DNA of 62,791 nt from Actinomycetota bacterium (GTDB lineage: Bacteria > Actinomycetota > Actinomycetes > S36-B12). How positions within the stretch are numbered: the first letter of the stretch is position 1; each line of letters opens with the position of its first letter. The notes under the pieces were generated by a model. The model searched no databases. It was not told the origin of the DNA and saw only the letters and a list, made by a program, of their open reading frames with translations. Where the stretch lies: positions 1 to 62,791 of the forward strand of contig VGCC01000011.1 of NCBI GenBank assembly GCA_016870195.1, given 5' to 3'. Shown piece by piece: positions 17,556 through 26,317 of this stretch. A program made the position numbers and the translations under genes.

Positions 17556-18509
17556 ATGGCATCCGGAGTGGACGTGCGCGGTGTCGTCGAGGCGCCGATG
17601 TCGAGGGTTGCGCCCCCTCTGTTCACGCTCTGGATTCTCTGGGGATCGACATACCTGGGTATCGCCCTCGTCGTGCAGACGATGCCGCCGATCCTCGCGA
17701 ATGGGTTGCGATTCCTCGCTGCCACCGTCGTGCTCACGCTTGCCGTTGTGGTCATGCAGGGCATACGTGTCCTGCGTGTCACCAGGCGGCAACTGCGGGC
17801 AACGATCGTCATGGGTGTGATGTTGCTCGGTGTCGGGATCGGAACAATGTCGCTCGCGCAGCGCTACGTTCCCTCGGGGATCGCCGCACTGATTGTGTCG
17901 GCGATGCCCCTCTGGATCGTGATCTTCCGATTCCGTGCAGGTGATCGACCCTCGCGGCTCACCCTGACCGGTGTCGCTGTCGGTATCGTCGGGCTGACAC
18001 TGATGCTGCTTCCCGGCGGCACGACGCCGGTGTCCGGAACTGATCGCGACGTGTTCCTGTGGTGCCTGGCCATCACGGTGAGTTCTTTCCTCTGGGCCCT
18101 CTTCTCGTGGCGCTCGACGCGCTATGACCTTCCCTCGAATCCGCTCACCACCACCGTCTACGAACTCGGGGCTGCCGGCGTCGTCCTCTCGGTGCTGGGC
18201 TTGCTCATCGGTGAGCGCTTCGACGTGTCCGAGTTCTCGGTGGCGTCCTGGTGGGGCTGGGCGTTCCTGGTCTTCGCGTCCGTCGTGGCCTATGTCTGCT
18301 ACGTCTGGCTGTTGAACAACGCCGCAATGTCCCTGGTGGCCACGTACGCCTACGTCAATCCGGTGGTCGCAGTGTTCCTCGGCTGGCTGATCATCGGGGA
18401 ACCCATCTCACGCGATGTGATCATCGGCCTCACCATCGTCGTAGGAGGCGTGGTGCTCGTGGTGAGCGGGGAACGGCGGAAACCCGCGGTTATCGAAGAG
18501 CCATCCTGA
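17556..18509 (+). CDS. EamA/DMT-family transporter
   Basis: 317 residues with ten hydrophobic helices in two EamA repeats (about 17-142 and 166-305). LWILWGSTYLGIALVVQTMPP and the second-repeat YVNPVVAVFLGWLIIGEPIS are typical of the YedA-like group, which exports amino acids or other small metabolites. ATG 17556 is 41 bp from the divergent kinase start. The 3' end overlaps the opposing aminotransferase by 20 bp. The substrate is not predictable. Confidence 0.82.
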   Translation: MASGVDVRGVVEAPMSRVAPPLFTLWILWGSTYLGIALVVQTMPPILANGLRFLAATVVLTLAVVVMQGIRVLRVTRRQLRATIVMGVMLLGVGIGTMSLAQRYVPSGIAALIVSAMPLWIVIFRFRAGDRPSRLTLTGVAVGIVGLTLMLLPGGTTPVSGTDRDVFLWCLAITVSSFLWALFSWRSTRYDLPSNPLTTTVYELGAAGVVLSVLGLLIGERFDVSEFSVASWWGWAFLVFASVVAYVCYVWLLNNAAMSLVATYAYVNPVVAVFLGWLIIGEPISRDVIIGLTIVVGGVVLVVSGERRKPAVIEEPS

Positions 18510-19569
18510 ACGCGTGCGCCACCTCGAGGAAGCGATCATTCGCCTCCGTCTCCGCGACCGTCACACGCACACCCTCACCCGGGAAAGCCCGAACGGTGAT
18601 GCCCTGCTCCTCGCACGCGGCGGCGAAATCGGTTGCCCGGTCCCCCAGCCGCATCCAGACGAAGTTCGCATAACTCGGGTGGAGCTCCCACCCCTGTTCC
18701 TGCAGCGCACCGGCCACACGGCGACGCTCGTTCACGAGGGCGTGCACGCGCTCGAACAGTTCGTCTTCTGCTTCCAGGGAGACGAGTGCGGCCTCCTCAG
18801 CGATCGAGGACACGCCGAAGGGGAGCGCCGTCTTGCGCAGCGCCTCGGCGACGTCCGGGTGCGCGATGGCGAACCCGACGCGGAGACCTGCCAGGCCATA
18901 GGCCTTGGAGAAGGTGCGGAGCACAACGACGTTGTCGTGCCGCGTGGCGACAGAGACGCCATCGTGGATGTCCTCATCGCCGATGAACTCGGCGTAGGCC
19001 TCATCGAGGACCACGACGAGATCCGAGGGAACGCGCTCAAGGAAGGCGTCGAGTTCCGCCGCAGTCACGGCCTGGCCCGTGGGGTTGTTCGGTGAGCAGA
19101 TGAAGATCACCCGTGTGCGCTCGTTGACGGCCGCCGCCATGGCATCGAGGTCATGGCGTTCGTCCGGAAGGAGCGGGACTTTGACGCTGACCGCGCCCGC
19201 CATCTGGGTCCAGATGGGATAGGACTCGAAACTACGCCAGGCGTAGATGACTTGATCTCCCGCAGACGCCGCGGACATGATGACCTGTCCCACCAGCGAC
19301 ACACTTCCGGTCCCCAGCGCGATCCGGTCCTCGCTCACGTCGAACTTCCGCGCGAGCGCGGAGACAAGTCGTCGATTGAACGGATCCGGATAGCGGTGGA
19401 TGGACGATGCCGCGTCGGCGATCGCGGCCTTCACCCGGGGCAGCGGCGGATACGGGTTCTCGTTGCTCGAGATCTTGTAGGTGACGATGTCGGTGCGTTC
19501 CGCAGGACGCTGGCCAGCCTTGTACGCGGGCAGGCTCGCGATGTCGGCGCGGAGGCGAGGGGCGGGCAC
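18490..19569 (-). CDS. HisC-type aminotransferase (histidinol-phosphate or aromatic amino acid)
   Basis: 359-residue fold-type I PLP enzyme. ISSNENPYPPLP (33-44) is the family N-terminal signature, SPNNPTG (159-165) and Lys222 in TFSKAYGLAGLRVGF bind PLP. Members serve histidine synthesis (HisC) or phenylalanine/tyrosine synthesis (PatA). Here it is isolated from other his or aro genes, which in actinomycetes favours the second copy, the aromatic aminotransferase PatA, but the specificity residues cannot settle it. ATG 19569 lies 31 bp from the divergent glycosidase gene. Confidence 0.82.
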   Translation of the reverse strand: MPAPRLRADIASLPAYKAGQRPAERTDIVTYKISSNENPYPPLPRVKAAIADAASSIHRYPDPFNRRLVSALARKFDVSEDRIALGTGSVSLVGQVIMSAASAGDQVIYAWRSFESYPIWTQMAGAVSVKVPLLPDERHDLDAMAAAVNERTRVIFICSPNNPTGQAVTAAELDAFLERVPSDLVVVLDEAYAEFIGDEDIHDGVSVATRHDNVVVLRTFSKAYGLAGLRVGFAIAHPDVAEALRKTALPFGVSSIAEEAALVSLEAEDELFERVHALVNERRRVAGALQEQGWELHPSYANFVWMRLGDRATDFAAACEEQGITVRAFPGEGVRVTVAETEANDRFLEVAHAFRMALR

Positions 19570-19600
19570 GGATGAAGGGTACGCATGGCACTATGGCTGC

Positions 19601-20830
19601 ATGAAGCGCATCCTCACCCTTACGTTCGCATGCCTCCTCACCCTCGGGCTCGCTGCTCCTGCATCGGCCGAGGACCTCCGGGGGAGCACGGTGTCCGACA
19701 CGTTGTTCGGGATGCACGTCAAGGGTGTGCAGCAGGGGGTGTGGCCGTCGATCGAATTCGGATCACTGCGGCTGTGGGATAACGACACCACATGGGCGGC
19801 CATCGAGAAGTCCCCCGGTGTCTTCGACTGGACCACCTTGGATACCGCGGTCGCGACCGCGCAGAAGAACGGTGTCACCGACATCCTGATGGTGCTGTCC
19901 GGCACGCCCGCCTGGGCGAGTCTGAGCACCTGCCAACCGCCTGCATGCCTCCCGAGCCCGGGCGCCGCGGGTATGCCCCGGGACCTCGCACTCTGGGATA
20001 CCTGGGTCACCCAGGTCGTCACCCGCTACAAGGGTCGGATCACGAGCTACCAGCCGTGGAATGAAGCGAACCTGCAGACGTTCTTCGAGGGAACTCCGGC
20101 GCAGATGGCCGAGCTCACCGCGCGCACCTACCGCATCGTGAAGTCCATCGACCCCCAGGCCGAGGTCGTGGCGCCGAGCACCGGCACCCGGTTGGGCGCC
20201 GCCTTCAAGCGCTTCTACCCGGCATTCCTCCGAGAGCTCGGACAACGTGACTGGCCGATCGACGTCTGGGCCGTGCACAGCTACCCCGCGAGTCTGGGAA
20301 CACCGAAGGACCGCACCGCCCTCGCAGCCGGGTTCATCCAGACACTGCGTGATGCGGGAGCACCGGAGAAGCCCATCTGGGATACCGAGAACAACTACGG
20401 CCTCAAGGGGCCCGGTCCGGCGAACCCCGATGTGGACATCGAAGGCAAGCGTGCCGAGGACTGGACCGCCGTCTCCTTCCTCGACTCACTGCAGTTGGGC
20501 ATTTCCCGGATGTACATGTACGTCTGGGAGCCACCGAACGACCTCTGGGGAATCCAGTACTACAACGGGACCCGCGGCGCGCGAGCGATGCAGACCATGC
20601 AGGACTGGATCGTCGGCACGACGTTCAAGGGGTGTCGTCAGGATGGAATCAACATCACCTGCAAGTTCAAGGGAGATGGCACGCAACGGTGGATCCTCTA
20701 CTCGACACAGGGACGCACGAAGTTCGCCCTTCCACCTCGGTTTGATCAGGTCTGTCAACTGAACGGGAAATGCAAGAAGATCCGCAAGGATCGCGTGCGG
20801 ACGATCAGCCCGGTGCTGGTGACTCGCTGA
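19601..20830 (+). CDS. Secreted glycoside hydrolase-like protein, clan GH-A
   Basis: 409 residues: signal peptide (1-23, cut after ASA), then a TIM-barrel resembling GH39/GH5 enzymes. Likely acid/base Glu155 is in QPWNEANL and likely nucleophile Glu263 in IWDTENNYG; the early RLWDNDTTWAAIEKSPGVFDW segment is frequent in GH39-like proteins. The C-terminal 70 residues form a small beta-rich extension with two Cys pairs (GCRQDGINITC and CQLNGKC). I begin at ATG 19601 because the signal peptide starts there. Substrate unknown; with an arabinan donor operon in the genome, a wall polysaccharide is conceivable, but I see no direct evidence. Confidence 0.75.
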   Translation: MKRILTLTFACLLTLGLAAPASAEDLRGSTVSDTLFGMHVKGVQQGVWPSIEFGSLRLWDNDTTWAAIEKSPGVFDWTTLDTAVATAQKNGVTDILMVLSGTPAWASLSTCQPPACLPSPGAAGMPRDLALWDTWVTQVVTRYKGRITSYQPWNEANLQTFFEGTPAQMAELTARTYRIVKSIDPQAEVVAPSTGTRLGAAFKRFYPAFLRELGQRDWPIDVWAVHSYPASLGTPKDRTALAAGFIQTLRDAGAPEKPIWDTENNYGLKGPGPANPDVDIEGKRAEDWTAVSFLDSLQLGISRMYMYVWEPPNDLWGIQYYNGTRGARAMQTMQDWIVGTTFKGCRQDGINITCKFKGDGTQRWILYSTQGRTKFALPPRFDQVCQLNGKCKKIRKDRVRTISPVLVTR

Positions 20831-20831
20831 A

Positions 20832-21587
20832 TCACCGCTCTTCGGCGACCGAGTTCCCACCGTCGACGGTGAGTACTTGCCCGGTGATGTAGCCAGCATC
20901 CGGCGAGCACAGCATCGCCACGACGTGGGCGATCTCGTGTGCTGCGCCACTGCGACCCACGGGGACCATGCGTCCCTGCGCGGCCTCGTGCTCGGTCTGT
21001 GAACTGGTGGCGATCCAACCCGGCGCCACCACATTGCAGGTGATGCCACGCCCCGCCTCGTCCACCGCGATCGCACGCGTCATGCCCACGAGACCGGCCT
21101 TGGCGGTTCCGTAGACGAATTGCCCACGCATCGCCATCACGGGTCCGGTGACACTGGCGATGTTCACGATGCGCCCGTAGGACTCGCGACGCATATGGGG
21201 GATGACAGCGCGGCACATGTGGAAAGCCGTGGTGAGGTTGCGCTCGATGCCCGCCTGCCACGCTTCGTCATCGGTGTCGACGGCATCTCCACCCGTCGCC
21301 GTAGTCCCGACACTGACCATGCCCGCGTTGTTCACCAGGATGCCGATTGCCGAGAGTTCCCCGAGCGCTGTCCCCACGAGCTCCTCCACATCCGCAGGCC
21401 TGGTCAGGTCGGCGACGACTGCTGACGCGCGGCATCCCACCGCACGGAGCTCCTCGGCACGCGCGTGGATCCGATCGGTCGTCGAGGTGATCACGACCGG
21501 AATTCCGAGGGAGCCGAGGGATCGGGCGACGGCGAATCCGATGCCACTTCCGGAACCGGCACCCGTCACGATCGCTCCGCCGGTCAC
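20832..21587 (-). CDS. SDR family oxidoreductase, FabG-like
   Basis: 251-residue classical short-chain dehydrogenase: GAGSGSGIG (9-17) binds NAD(P), NNAG at 86-89, and Ser145, Tyr159 and Lys163 form the catalytic set. The C-terminal YITGQVLTVDGGNS is the usual ending. GTG 21587 overlaps the stop of the upstream transaminase as GTGA, implying coupled translation and probably one pathway: deamination to an aldehyde or ketone and its reduction, or the reverse. The substrate is unknown. Confidence 0.83.
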   Translation of the reverse strand: MTGGAIVTGAGSGSGIGFAVARSLGSLGIPVVITSTTDRIHARAEELRAVGCRASAVVADLTRPADVEELVGTALGELSAIGILVNNAGMVSVGTTATGGDAVDTDDEAWQAGIERNLTTAFHMCRAVIPHMRRESYGRIVNIASVTGPVMAMRGQFVYGTAKAGLVGMTRAIAVDEAGRGITCNVVAPGWIATSSQTEHEAAQGRMVPVGRSGAAHEIAHVVAMLCSPDAGYITGQVLTVDGGNSVAEER

Positions 21588-22933
21588 TCCATCAACTCCG
21601 CAACCGCGGCGGAGAAAAGTTCCGTATGTCGATCCACATCGGCCGACGATGTCTCCGGACACATCAAGGCCATGTTGTGGAAGGGGGTGAGCAGCACGCC
21701 ACGGTTCGACATGTAGAGGTGCAGGAACTCCTCGAGGTCACCGTCATGGGCGGCAGCAGACTCGGACCCGGTGCGCGGGGCCGGGGAGGTGAATCGGTAT
21801 TCGGCGCGAGCTCCGAGCTGTGCGATCGACCAGGGGACCGAGTAATCCGTGAGAGTCTTCTCGACCCCCTCGCGGAACAGCGTGGCGAGATCGATCATGT
21901 GCGCGAAGGCCTCATCGGTAAGCACGTGTTCGAGCGTGGCGCGCATCGCAGCCGTGGAGAGGACGTTGCCGGCCAGGGTGCCTCCCACGCCCCCGACGTC
22001 GACGAGGTCCGCCTCCGGGTGATCGTTGATTCGATCCGCGATTTCCTGGGTGATGCCATACGCACCCGAGGGAATACCTCCCCCGATGCTCTTGCCGATC
22101 ACGAAGATGTCCGGCTCCAGGTCCCACGCCTCGGTGCATCCGCCCGGTCCCGCGGAGATCGTGTGTGTCTCATCGATCAGAAGCAGGGTTCCGTACTTCG
22201 TGCAGAGATCGCGCAGCCCCTGCAGGAATCCCGGCTCCGGGAGCACGATCCCGATGTTGGTGAGCGCCGGTTCGGTGATGAGCACGGACACGTCGCCGTG
22301 ACTCAGTTCCCGTTCGACAGACTCGAGGTCGTTGAACTCCGCCACGCGCGTGGTCTGACTGATGGGCACCGCGGGACCCACATTGCCTTCGCGGAAGTGC
22401 GCCGTGCCATCCGGGCCGGTAATGACGAGGGTCTCGTCGACTGCACCGTGATAGCAGTAGGAGAAGGCGAGGATGCGAGGCCGGCCGGTGACCAGCCGCG
22501 CGAGGCGCAAGGCCCACCGATTGGCGTCCGTCGCAGTCAGGCTGAACGACCACAGCGGCAACCCGAAGCGGCGGGTCAACTCCGCACCGACCCACTCGGC
22601 ATCCTCACTGGGCATCATCGTGGTGATGCCACCCAGCTCGCCGATCCGGCGCTGGACAGCGGCCACGGTCGCGGCCGGGGAGTGCCCGGCCATCGCCCCC
22701 GTGTCACCCAGGGCGAAGTCGATGTACTCGTGTCCATCGACGTCAGCGATGCGATTACCCCGGGCCGCGTGCAGGTAGAGCGGATAGCCCCCGGACCATT
22801 TGTTCATCCATGTCATCGGAACCCGACCGAGCAGGTGATCGGCGGACTCGAATGCTCGTCGAGAGATCGGGGTGCGTTCCACGTGTGTGCGACGCTCGCG
22901 TTCGAGCAACTCGGTGATCCGGGCGAGGGCCAT
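21584..22933 (-). CDS. Class III aminotransferase (glutamate-1-semialdehyde aminomutase-like)
   Basis: 449-residue PLP enzyme of the class III family. YHGAVDE (161-167), LLIDETHT (251-258, Asp254) and FVIGKSIGGG (277-286, Lys281 for the Schiff base) mark the active site. The usual SGTEAN motif near residue 131 is TATDAN here, a variant that fits a subgroup separate from HemL and ornithine or GABA transaminases. Many class III members act on omega- or beta-amino groups. It is coupled to the downstream SDR by a GTGA overlap. Start ATG 22933 is 20 bp from argF's stop, so a longer operon including argF is possible. Confidence 0.8.
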   Translation of the reverse strand: MALARITELLERERRTHVERTPISRRAFESADHLLGRVPMTWMNKWSGGYPLYLHAARGNRIADVDGHEYIDFALGDTGAMAGHSPAATVAAVQRRIGELGGITTMMPSEDAEWVGAELTRRFGLPLWSFSLTATDANRWALRLARLVTGRPRILAFSYCYHGAVDETLVITGPDGTAHFREGNVGPAVPISQTTRVAEFNDLESVERELSHGDVSVLITEPALTNIGIVLPEPGFLQGLRDLCTKYGTLLLIDETHTISAGPGGCTEAWDLEPDIFVIGKSIGGGIPSGAYGITQEIADRINDHPEADLVDVGGVGGTLAGNVLSTAAMRATLEHVLTDEAFAHMIDLATLFREGVEKTLTDYSVPWSIAQLGARAEYRFTSPAPRTGSESAAAHDGDLEEFLHLYMSNRGVLLTPFHNMALMCPETSSADVDRHTELFSAAVAELME

Positions 22934-22952
22934 AGTCGATGCTAGAGCGGAA

Positions 22953-23960
22953 TCAGGGGTTGCGCGCCAGCGTCGCGACCAGGACGGCCTTGATGGTGTG
23001 TAGGCGGTTCTCGGCCTCGTCCATCACGATGCTCGCCGGGGACTCGAATACGTCGTGGGAGATCTCCACCCCATCGGTCATCCCGTATCGCTCGGCGACG
23101 GTGCGGCCGACCTGCGTGCTCGCGTCGTGGAACGCTGGAAGGCAATGAAGGATCTTGACCTCGGGATTCCCCGATCCCCGAACCACAGTGGAGTCGAGGC
23201 GGTACGGGCGCAGGATCTCGATGCGCTCGGCCCACGTTTCCGCGGGTTCCCCCATCGACACCCACACGTCTGTGGCGAGGAAGTCCGCGCCCGCAACCGC
23301 TTCCTCGACGGATTCCGTGATCAGGATCCGCGCACCCGAGACACTCGCGCGTTCCCGCGCAAGGGCTTGGACGTCGTCGGCCGGCCACAGCGCGCGAGGA
23401 GCACAGATCCGCACATCCGCTCCCATGATCGCGCCCATCACCAGATAGGAGTTCCCCATGTTGTTGCGTGCATCGCCGAGGTAGGCGTAGGTGATGTCGC
23501 CCCAGGGGCGCGGCGCGTGCTCGCGCATGGTGAGGAAGTCCGCGAGCATCTGCGTCGGATGCCACTCGTCGGTGAGACCGTTGAATACCGGGACCGTGGC
23601 GTACTCGGCGAGTTCCTCCGCTGTGGCCTGAGCAGCACCGCGGTACTGGATTCCGTCATACATGCGTGAAAGAACGCGCGCTGTGTCGGCGATCGACTCC
23701 TTGTGACCCATCTGCGACGATGCCGGATCTAGATACGTGGTGAACGCCCCCTGCTGGAACGCCGCTACTTCAAAGGCGCAGCGCGTGCGGGTCGAGGACT
23801 TCTCGAAGATGAGAGCGACCGCCGAGCCGGTGAGTCGTGGACGTTCGCGGTGCTCGGCACGTTCGAGTTTGAGGGTGGCTGCGAGGTCGATGAGGGAGTC
23901 GAGTTCGGCCGCGGTGAAATCGACTTCCTTGAGGAAGTCACGGCCGAACAAGCTGGTCAT
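22953..23960 (-). CDS. argF: Ornithine carbamoyltransferase
   Basis: 335 residues with the carbamoyl-phosphate loop STRTR (56-60), HPTQ in [11 protein letters not shown] and the ornithine-binding HCLPAFHD near residue 274. The [20 protein letters not shown] segment resembles the E. coli ArgI/ArgF branch and catabolic ArcB enzymes more than typical mycobacterial ArgF. No argB, C, D, G, H or R and no arcA or arcC is in the window, so whether it makes citrulline for arginine synthesis or works in the reverse catabolic direction is open. It precedes the transaminase-SDR pair on the same strand. Confidence 0.92.
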   Translation of the reverse strand: MTSLFGRDFLKEVDFTAAELDSLIDLAATLKLERAEHRERPRLTGSAVALIFEKSSTRTRCAFEVAAFQQGAFTTYLDPASSQMGHKESIADTARVLSRMYDGIQYRGAAQATAEELAEYATVPVFNGLTDEWHPTQMLADFLTMREHAPRPWGDITYAYLGDARNNMGNSYLVMGAIMGADVRICAPRALWPADDVQALARERASVSGARILITESVEEAVAGADFLATDVWVSMGEPAETWAERIEILRPYRLDSTVVRGSGNPEVKILHCLPAFHDASTQVGRTVAERYGMTDGVEISHDVFESPASIVMDEAENRLHTIKAVLVATLARNP

Positions 23961-23998
23961 TGCGTGCCCTTCTGCGAGGGACGAAGCCTAACGGGTAG

Positions 23999-24442
23999 TC
24001 AGTCGAGCCACTCCGCGTTCGCATAGTGCCAGCGCAGAGAACGACGTGCCAGCGGCTGCACGACGGCAATGACCTCGTCGTAGAGCAGTGCCAGGGAACT
24101 GCCCTCCTGACGCGGGCATACCGGAACCGCGAGGATCAACCGCGCTGGATCCCGATCGCGCAAAGCGTGCGCGATTGCACGCGCGGCAGTTCCCGTTTCG
24201 ACGCCATCGTCGACCACAATCACATCGCGGCCTGCGACATCAGGAACGTCCGATACGGCAACTCCGTCCTCGCTGCGAATGACTGTCAACTCCTGCAGAG
24301 GTGCCCGAATCGCCGTCGCGACCGCGGCTGCAACCGGTACCCCGTTCGGAACGACCGCCAGTATCAATGGATCCTCTGATCGACCCACGACGTGCGGTGC
24401 CAGTTGTGCACCCGCATCGGCCAGGTCGAGGAAGTCGGCCAT
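23999..24442 (-). CDS. Phosphoribosyltransferase-domain protein
   Basis: 147 residues. The PRPP-binding loop is DVIVVDDGVETGTAA, with the paired acidic residues and the TGT turn of type I PRTases; NGVPVAAAVA earlier resembles the pyrophosphate loop. No hood domain is obvious, so the base or substrate cannot be assigned; similar short proteins are often called predicted phosphoribosyltransferases. ATG 24442 overlaps the upstream ABM-domain gene as TGATG. It is cytosolic. Confidence 0.68.
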   Translation of the reverse strand: MADFLDLADAGAQLAPHVVGRSEDPLILAVVPNGVPVAAAVATAIRAPLQELTVIRSEDGVAVSDVPDVAGRDVIVVDDGVETGTAARAIAHALRDRDPARLILAVPVCPRQEGSSLALLYDEVIAVVQPLARRSLRWHYANAEWLD

Positions 24443-24855
24443 CAGGAGTCCAGGCGTGGGGCGCTGGGGGTGCCGGCAGTCCCGAGGCTGGTGCGATCCG
24501 CATCCGCCGAGAGTCCGGATTCGTAGGTGCGAACGTCATCGGCGTGAGCCGCCACGAGGACCTCGAACGTCGAGTCGTCGTCCCGAGCGCGGGAAAGGAA
24601 GGGGATCACCTTCTCCTTGACTTCGTATGCACTCATCGCCTTCCGATAGGAACCCATGTCCTGCCATCGCGTTGTGATCAGCATCTGTTCGACACTGTCC
24701 ACCGACTGCAACACCTCCACGCCCAGGCACCCGACACGCGAACGCAGTAGGTCCACGCACACCCGTGCCTGCGCGAGGAAATCGATGCGGTCTCGTACCG
24801 TGAAGTGCATCGTCACGAGTACCGGTGCGGCAACGGACCAGTTAGGCTCAAACAC
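24442..24855 (-). CDS. Antibiotic biosynthesis monooxygenase (ABM)-domain protein
   Basis: 137 residues from GTG 24855. Residues 5-95 show the ABM dimeric ferredoxin-like fold pattern: a beta strand (VLVTMHFTV), helix (DFLAQARVCVDLLRS), then GCLGVEVLQSVDSVEQMLITTRW and SYRKAMSAYEVKEKVIPFLS. Such domains occur in small quinol- or heme-degrading oxygenases and in many proteins of unknown role. The last 40 residues are a divergent tail rich in Asp, Ser and Thr. Only 30 bp separate this start from the divergent gene at 24886. Confidence 0.65.
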   Translation of the reverse strand: MFEPNWSVAAPVLVTMHFTVRDRIDFLAQARVCVDLLRSRVGCLGVEVLQSVDSVEQMLITTRWQDMGSYRKAMSAYEVKEKVIPFLSRARDDDSTFEVLVAAHADDVRTYESGLSADADRTSLGTAGTPSAPRLDS

Positions 24856-24885
24856 ACCGACGACGCTAGACCAGGGGAGCGATTC

Positions 24886-25248
24886 GTGGCGAAGGATGAC
24901 AAGCGCGGCGTGCGCGGACCGCGTGGACCGCAGCGCCAGCCGGCGCGGACCTCTCCCGGTTCCCGCGGCGCGCTGGAACGGATCAGCTACCCGCTGCTGA
25001 CTGCACTCCTCCGCGTCCCGCGGTGGCTCGTGGTCGTGCTGTTGGCATCCGCGTTCACCCTCGGTTTGATCCAGACCGGTGACCTCGCTTGGCTCGGCGG
25101 GATTCTGTTGGGCCTGGTCGCCCTCTTCCTCGGCTGGCTGCTCGCGCTTGCCTGGCCGGCGCTGACCCCGGGCCGGCGCATGATCCGCCTTATCACCGTC
25201 CTGGCGGCGCTCGGTGTGGCGGTCCTGAAGTTCCAGGGACGGTTTTGA
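24886..25248 (+). CDS. Small basic membrane protein (DUF6703-like)
   Basis: 120 residues from GTG 24886, preceded by AGGGGAG. A 35-residue basic, Pro/Arg-rich head (KDDKRGVRGPRGPQR) precedes three helices (about 46-62, 67-88 and 101-115). LGWLLALAWPALTPGRRMIRL resembles the actinobacterial DUF6703 family, of unknown role. Its TGA stop is inside the promoter region of the zinc-uptake operon, 31 bp upstream of znuA. Confidence 0.6.
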   Translation: MAKDDKRGVRGPRGPQRQPARTSPGSRGALERISYPLLTALLRVPRWLVVVLLASAFTLGLIQTGDLAWLGGILLGLVALFLGWLLALAWPALTPGRRMIRLITVLAALGVAVLKFQGRF

Positions 25249-25273
25249 CATTCATTTTCGATAAAGCTAGCCT
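25245..25273 (+). promoter_or_regulatory. Promoter of the zinc-uptake operon with an overlapping Zur-like site
   Basis: TTGACA (25245-25250), a 17-bp spacer and TAGCCT (25268-25273) form a near-consensus housekeeping promoter. The predicted start point, 6 to 7 nt past the -10 box, falls on the A of the znuA ATG at 25280 and no ribosome site precedes that ATG, so the mRNA is probably leaderless. TGACATTCATTTTCG (25246-25260) matches the actinobacterial Zur/Fur consensus TGAAAATGATTTTCA at 11 of 15 positions and would block RNA polymerase. Confidence 0.6.
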
Positions 25274-25279
25274 GCCGAA

Positions 25280-26314
25280 ATGCGCCTCCCCGTCCTCGCA
25301 GCCCTCGCCGGGTCCACCCTCCTCACCCTGAGCGCCTGTTCCTCTACCCCGACCGTCACCGGACCCGTCGACGTCGTCGCCACGACGACCGTGCTGGGCG
25401 ACGTCACCGAACGCATCGTCTCCTGCGGTGACGGCTCCGTGACGGTCCTGATGCCGATCGGGTCGGACCCCCACGAGTTCACCCCCTCCTCCGATCAGGT
25501 CGCCACGATGGTGCGGGCGAATCTCGTCGTTGCCAACGGCCTCGGCCTCGAAGAAGGACTGGCGCAGGCCCTGGAGTCTGCAGAGGCGGACGGTGCCCAG
25601 GTGCTGACCATCGCCGACAAGGTGGATCCGATCGAGTTTGGCGGACACGGTCACGATCATGGATCTGACGCGAAGGACGAGCACGCACACGAGGACGAGC
25701 ACGCACACGAGGACGAGCACGCACACGAGGACGAGCACGCACACGAGGACGAGCACGCACACGAGGACGAGCACGCACACGGATCCGAGGACCCGCACTT
25801 CTGGATGGACATGAACCGCATGGCCGACGGTGCCGAGATCATCGGTGACGAACTCGCCTCGATGACCGGTAATGAGGCCTACGCCACCTGCGGTGCCGAG
25901 GTTGCAACGGAGATCCGTGGAGCGGAAGCCGAGGTTCGAGCGCTCCTCGAGAGCGTTCCCGCCGACAAGCGGATCCTGGTGACCGACCACGACGCCCTCG
26001 GCTATCTCGCCGATGCCTACGGCTACGAGGTGGTGGGGACGGTGATTCCCGGTGGTAGCACGCTGGGTGAGCCGAGTTCCGCCGACCTCGCGGACTTGGT
26101 GGCCACGATGCGAGCGGAGGGCGTCACCACGATCTTCGGCGGTGTCGGTAACTCAACGGCTGTCGCCGACGCTGTCGCAGCCGAGTTGGGTGACGACGTG
26201 CAGATCGTGTCTCTCTACGAGGGATCACTCGGTGGTCCCGGATCCGGTGCGGAGTCCTACCTGGACATGATGCGGTCGAACGCGTCCGCGATCGCCACCG
26301 CCCTGCAAGACTGA
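25280..26314 (+). CDS. znuA: Zinc/manganese ABC transporter substrate-binding lipoprotein
   Basis: 344 residues. Signal peptide with lipobox LSAC (Cys20) anchors it outside the membrane. The cluster A-I fold has metal-ligand candidates His65 (SDPHEF), the His of EDPHFW, the His of VTDHDALGYL and the acidic SLYEGS near the C-terminus. A 36-residue loop of six EDEHAH repeats (132-167) is inserted before the second ligand; His-rich loops at this position typify zinc-specific ZnuA/AdcA proteins. The permease, ATPase and a Fur-family repressor follow, making this a zinc-responsive import operon. Confidence 0.92.
   Translation: MRLPVLAALAGSTLLTLSACSSTPTVTGPVDVVATTTVLGDVTERIVSCGDGSVTVLMPIGSDPHEFTPSSDQVATMVRANLVVANGLGLEEGLAQALESAEADGAQVLTIADKVDPIEFGGHGHDHGSDAKDEHAHEDEHAHEDEHAHEDEHAHEDEHAHEDEHAHGSEDPHFWMDMNRMADGAEIIGDELASMTGNEAYATCGAEVATEIRGAEAEVRALLESVPADKRILVTDHDALGYLADAYGYEVVGTVIPGGSTLGEPSSADLADLVATMRAEGVTTIFGGVGNSTAVADAVAAELGDDVQIVSLYEGSLGGPGSGAESYLDMMRSNASAIATALQD
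25673..25780 (+). repeat. Six tandem 18-bp repeats encoding EDEHAH
   Basis: Six consecutive copies of GAGGACGAGCACGCACAC occur in phase with znuA; the only difference is A instead of G at the first base of copy 1. Synonymous sites are identical throughout, which points to recent slippage expansion. Each unit adds two His and three acidic residues to the metal-binding loop. Confidence 0.95.
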
Positions 26315-26317
26315 GCC

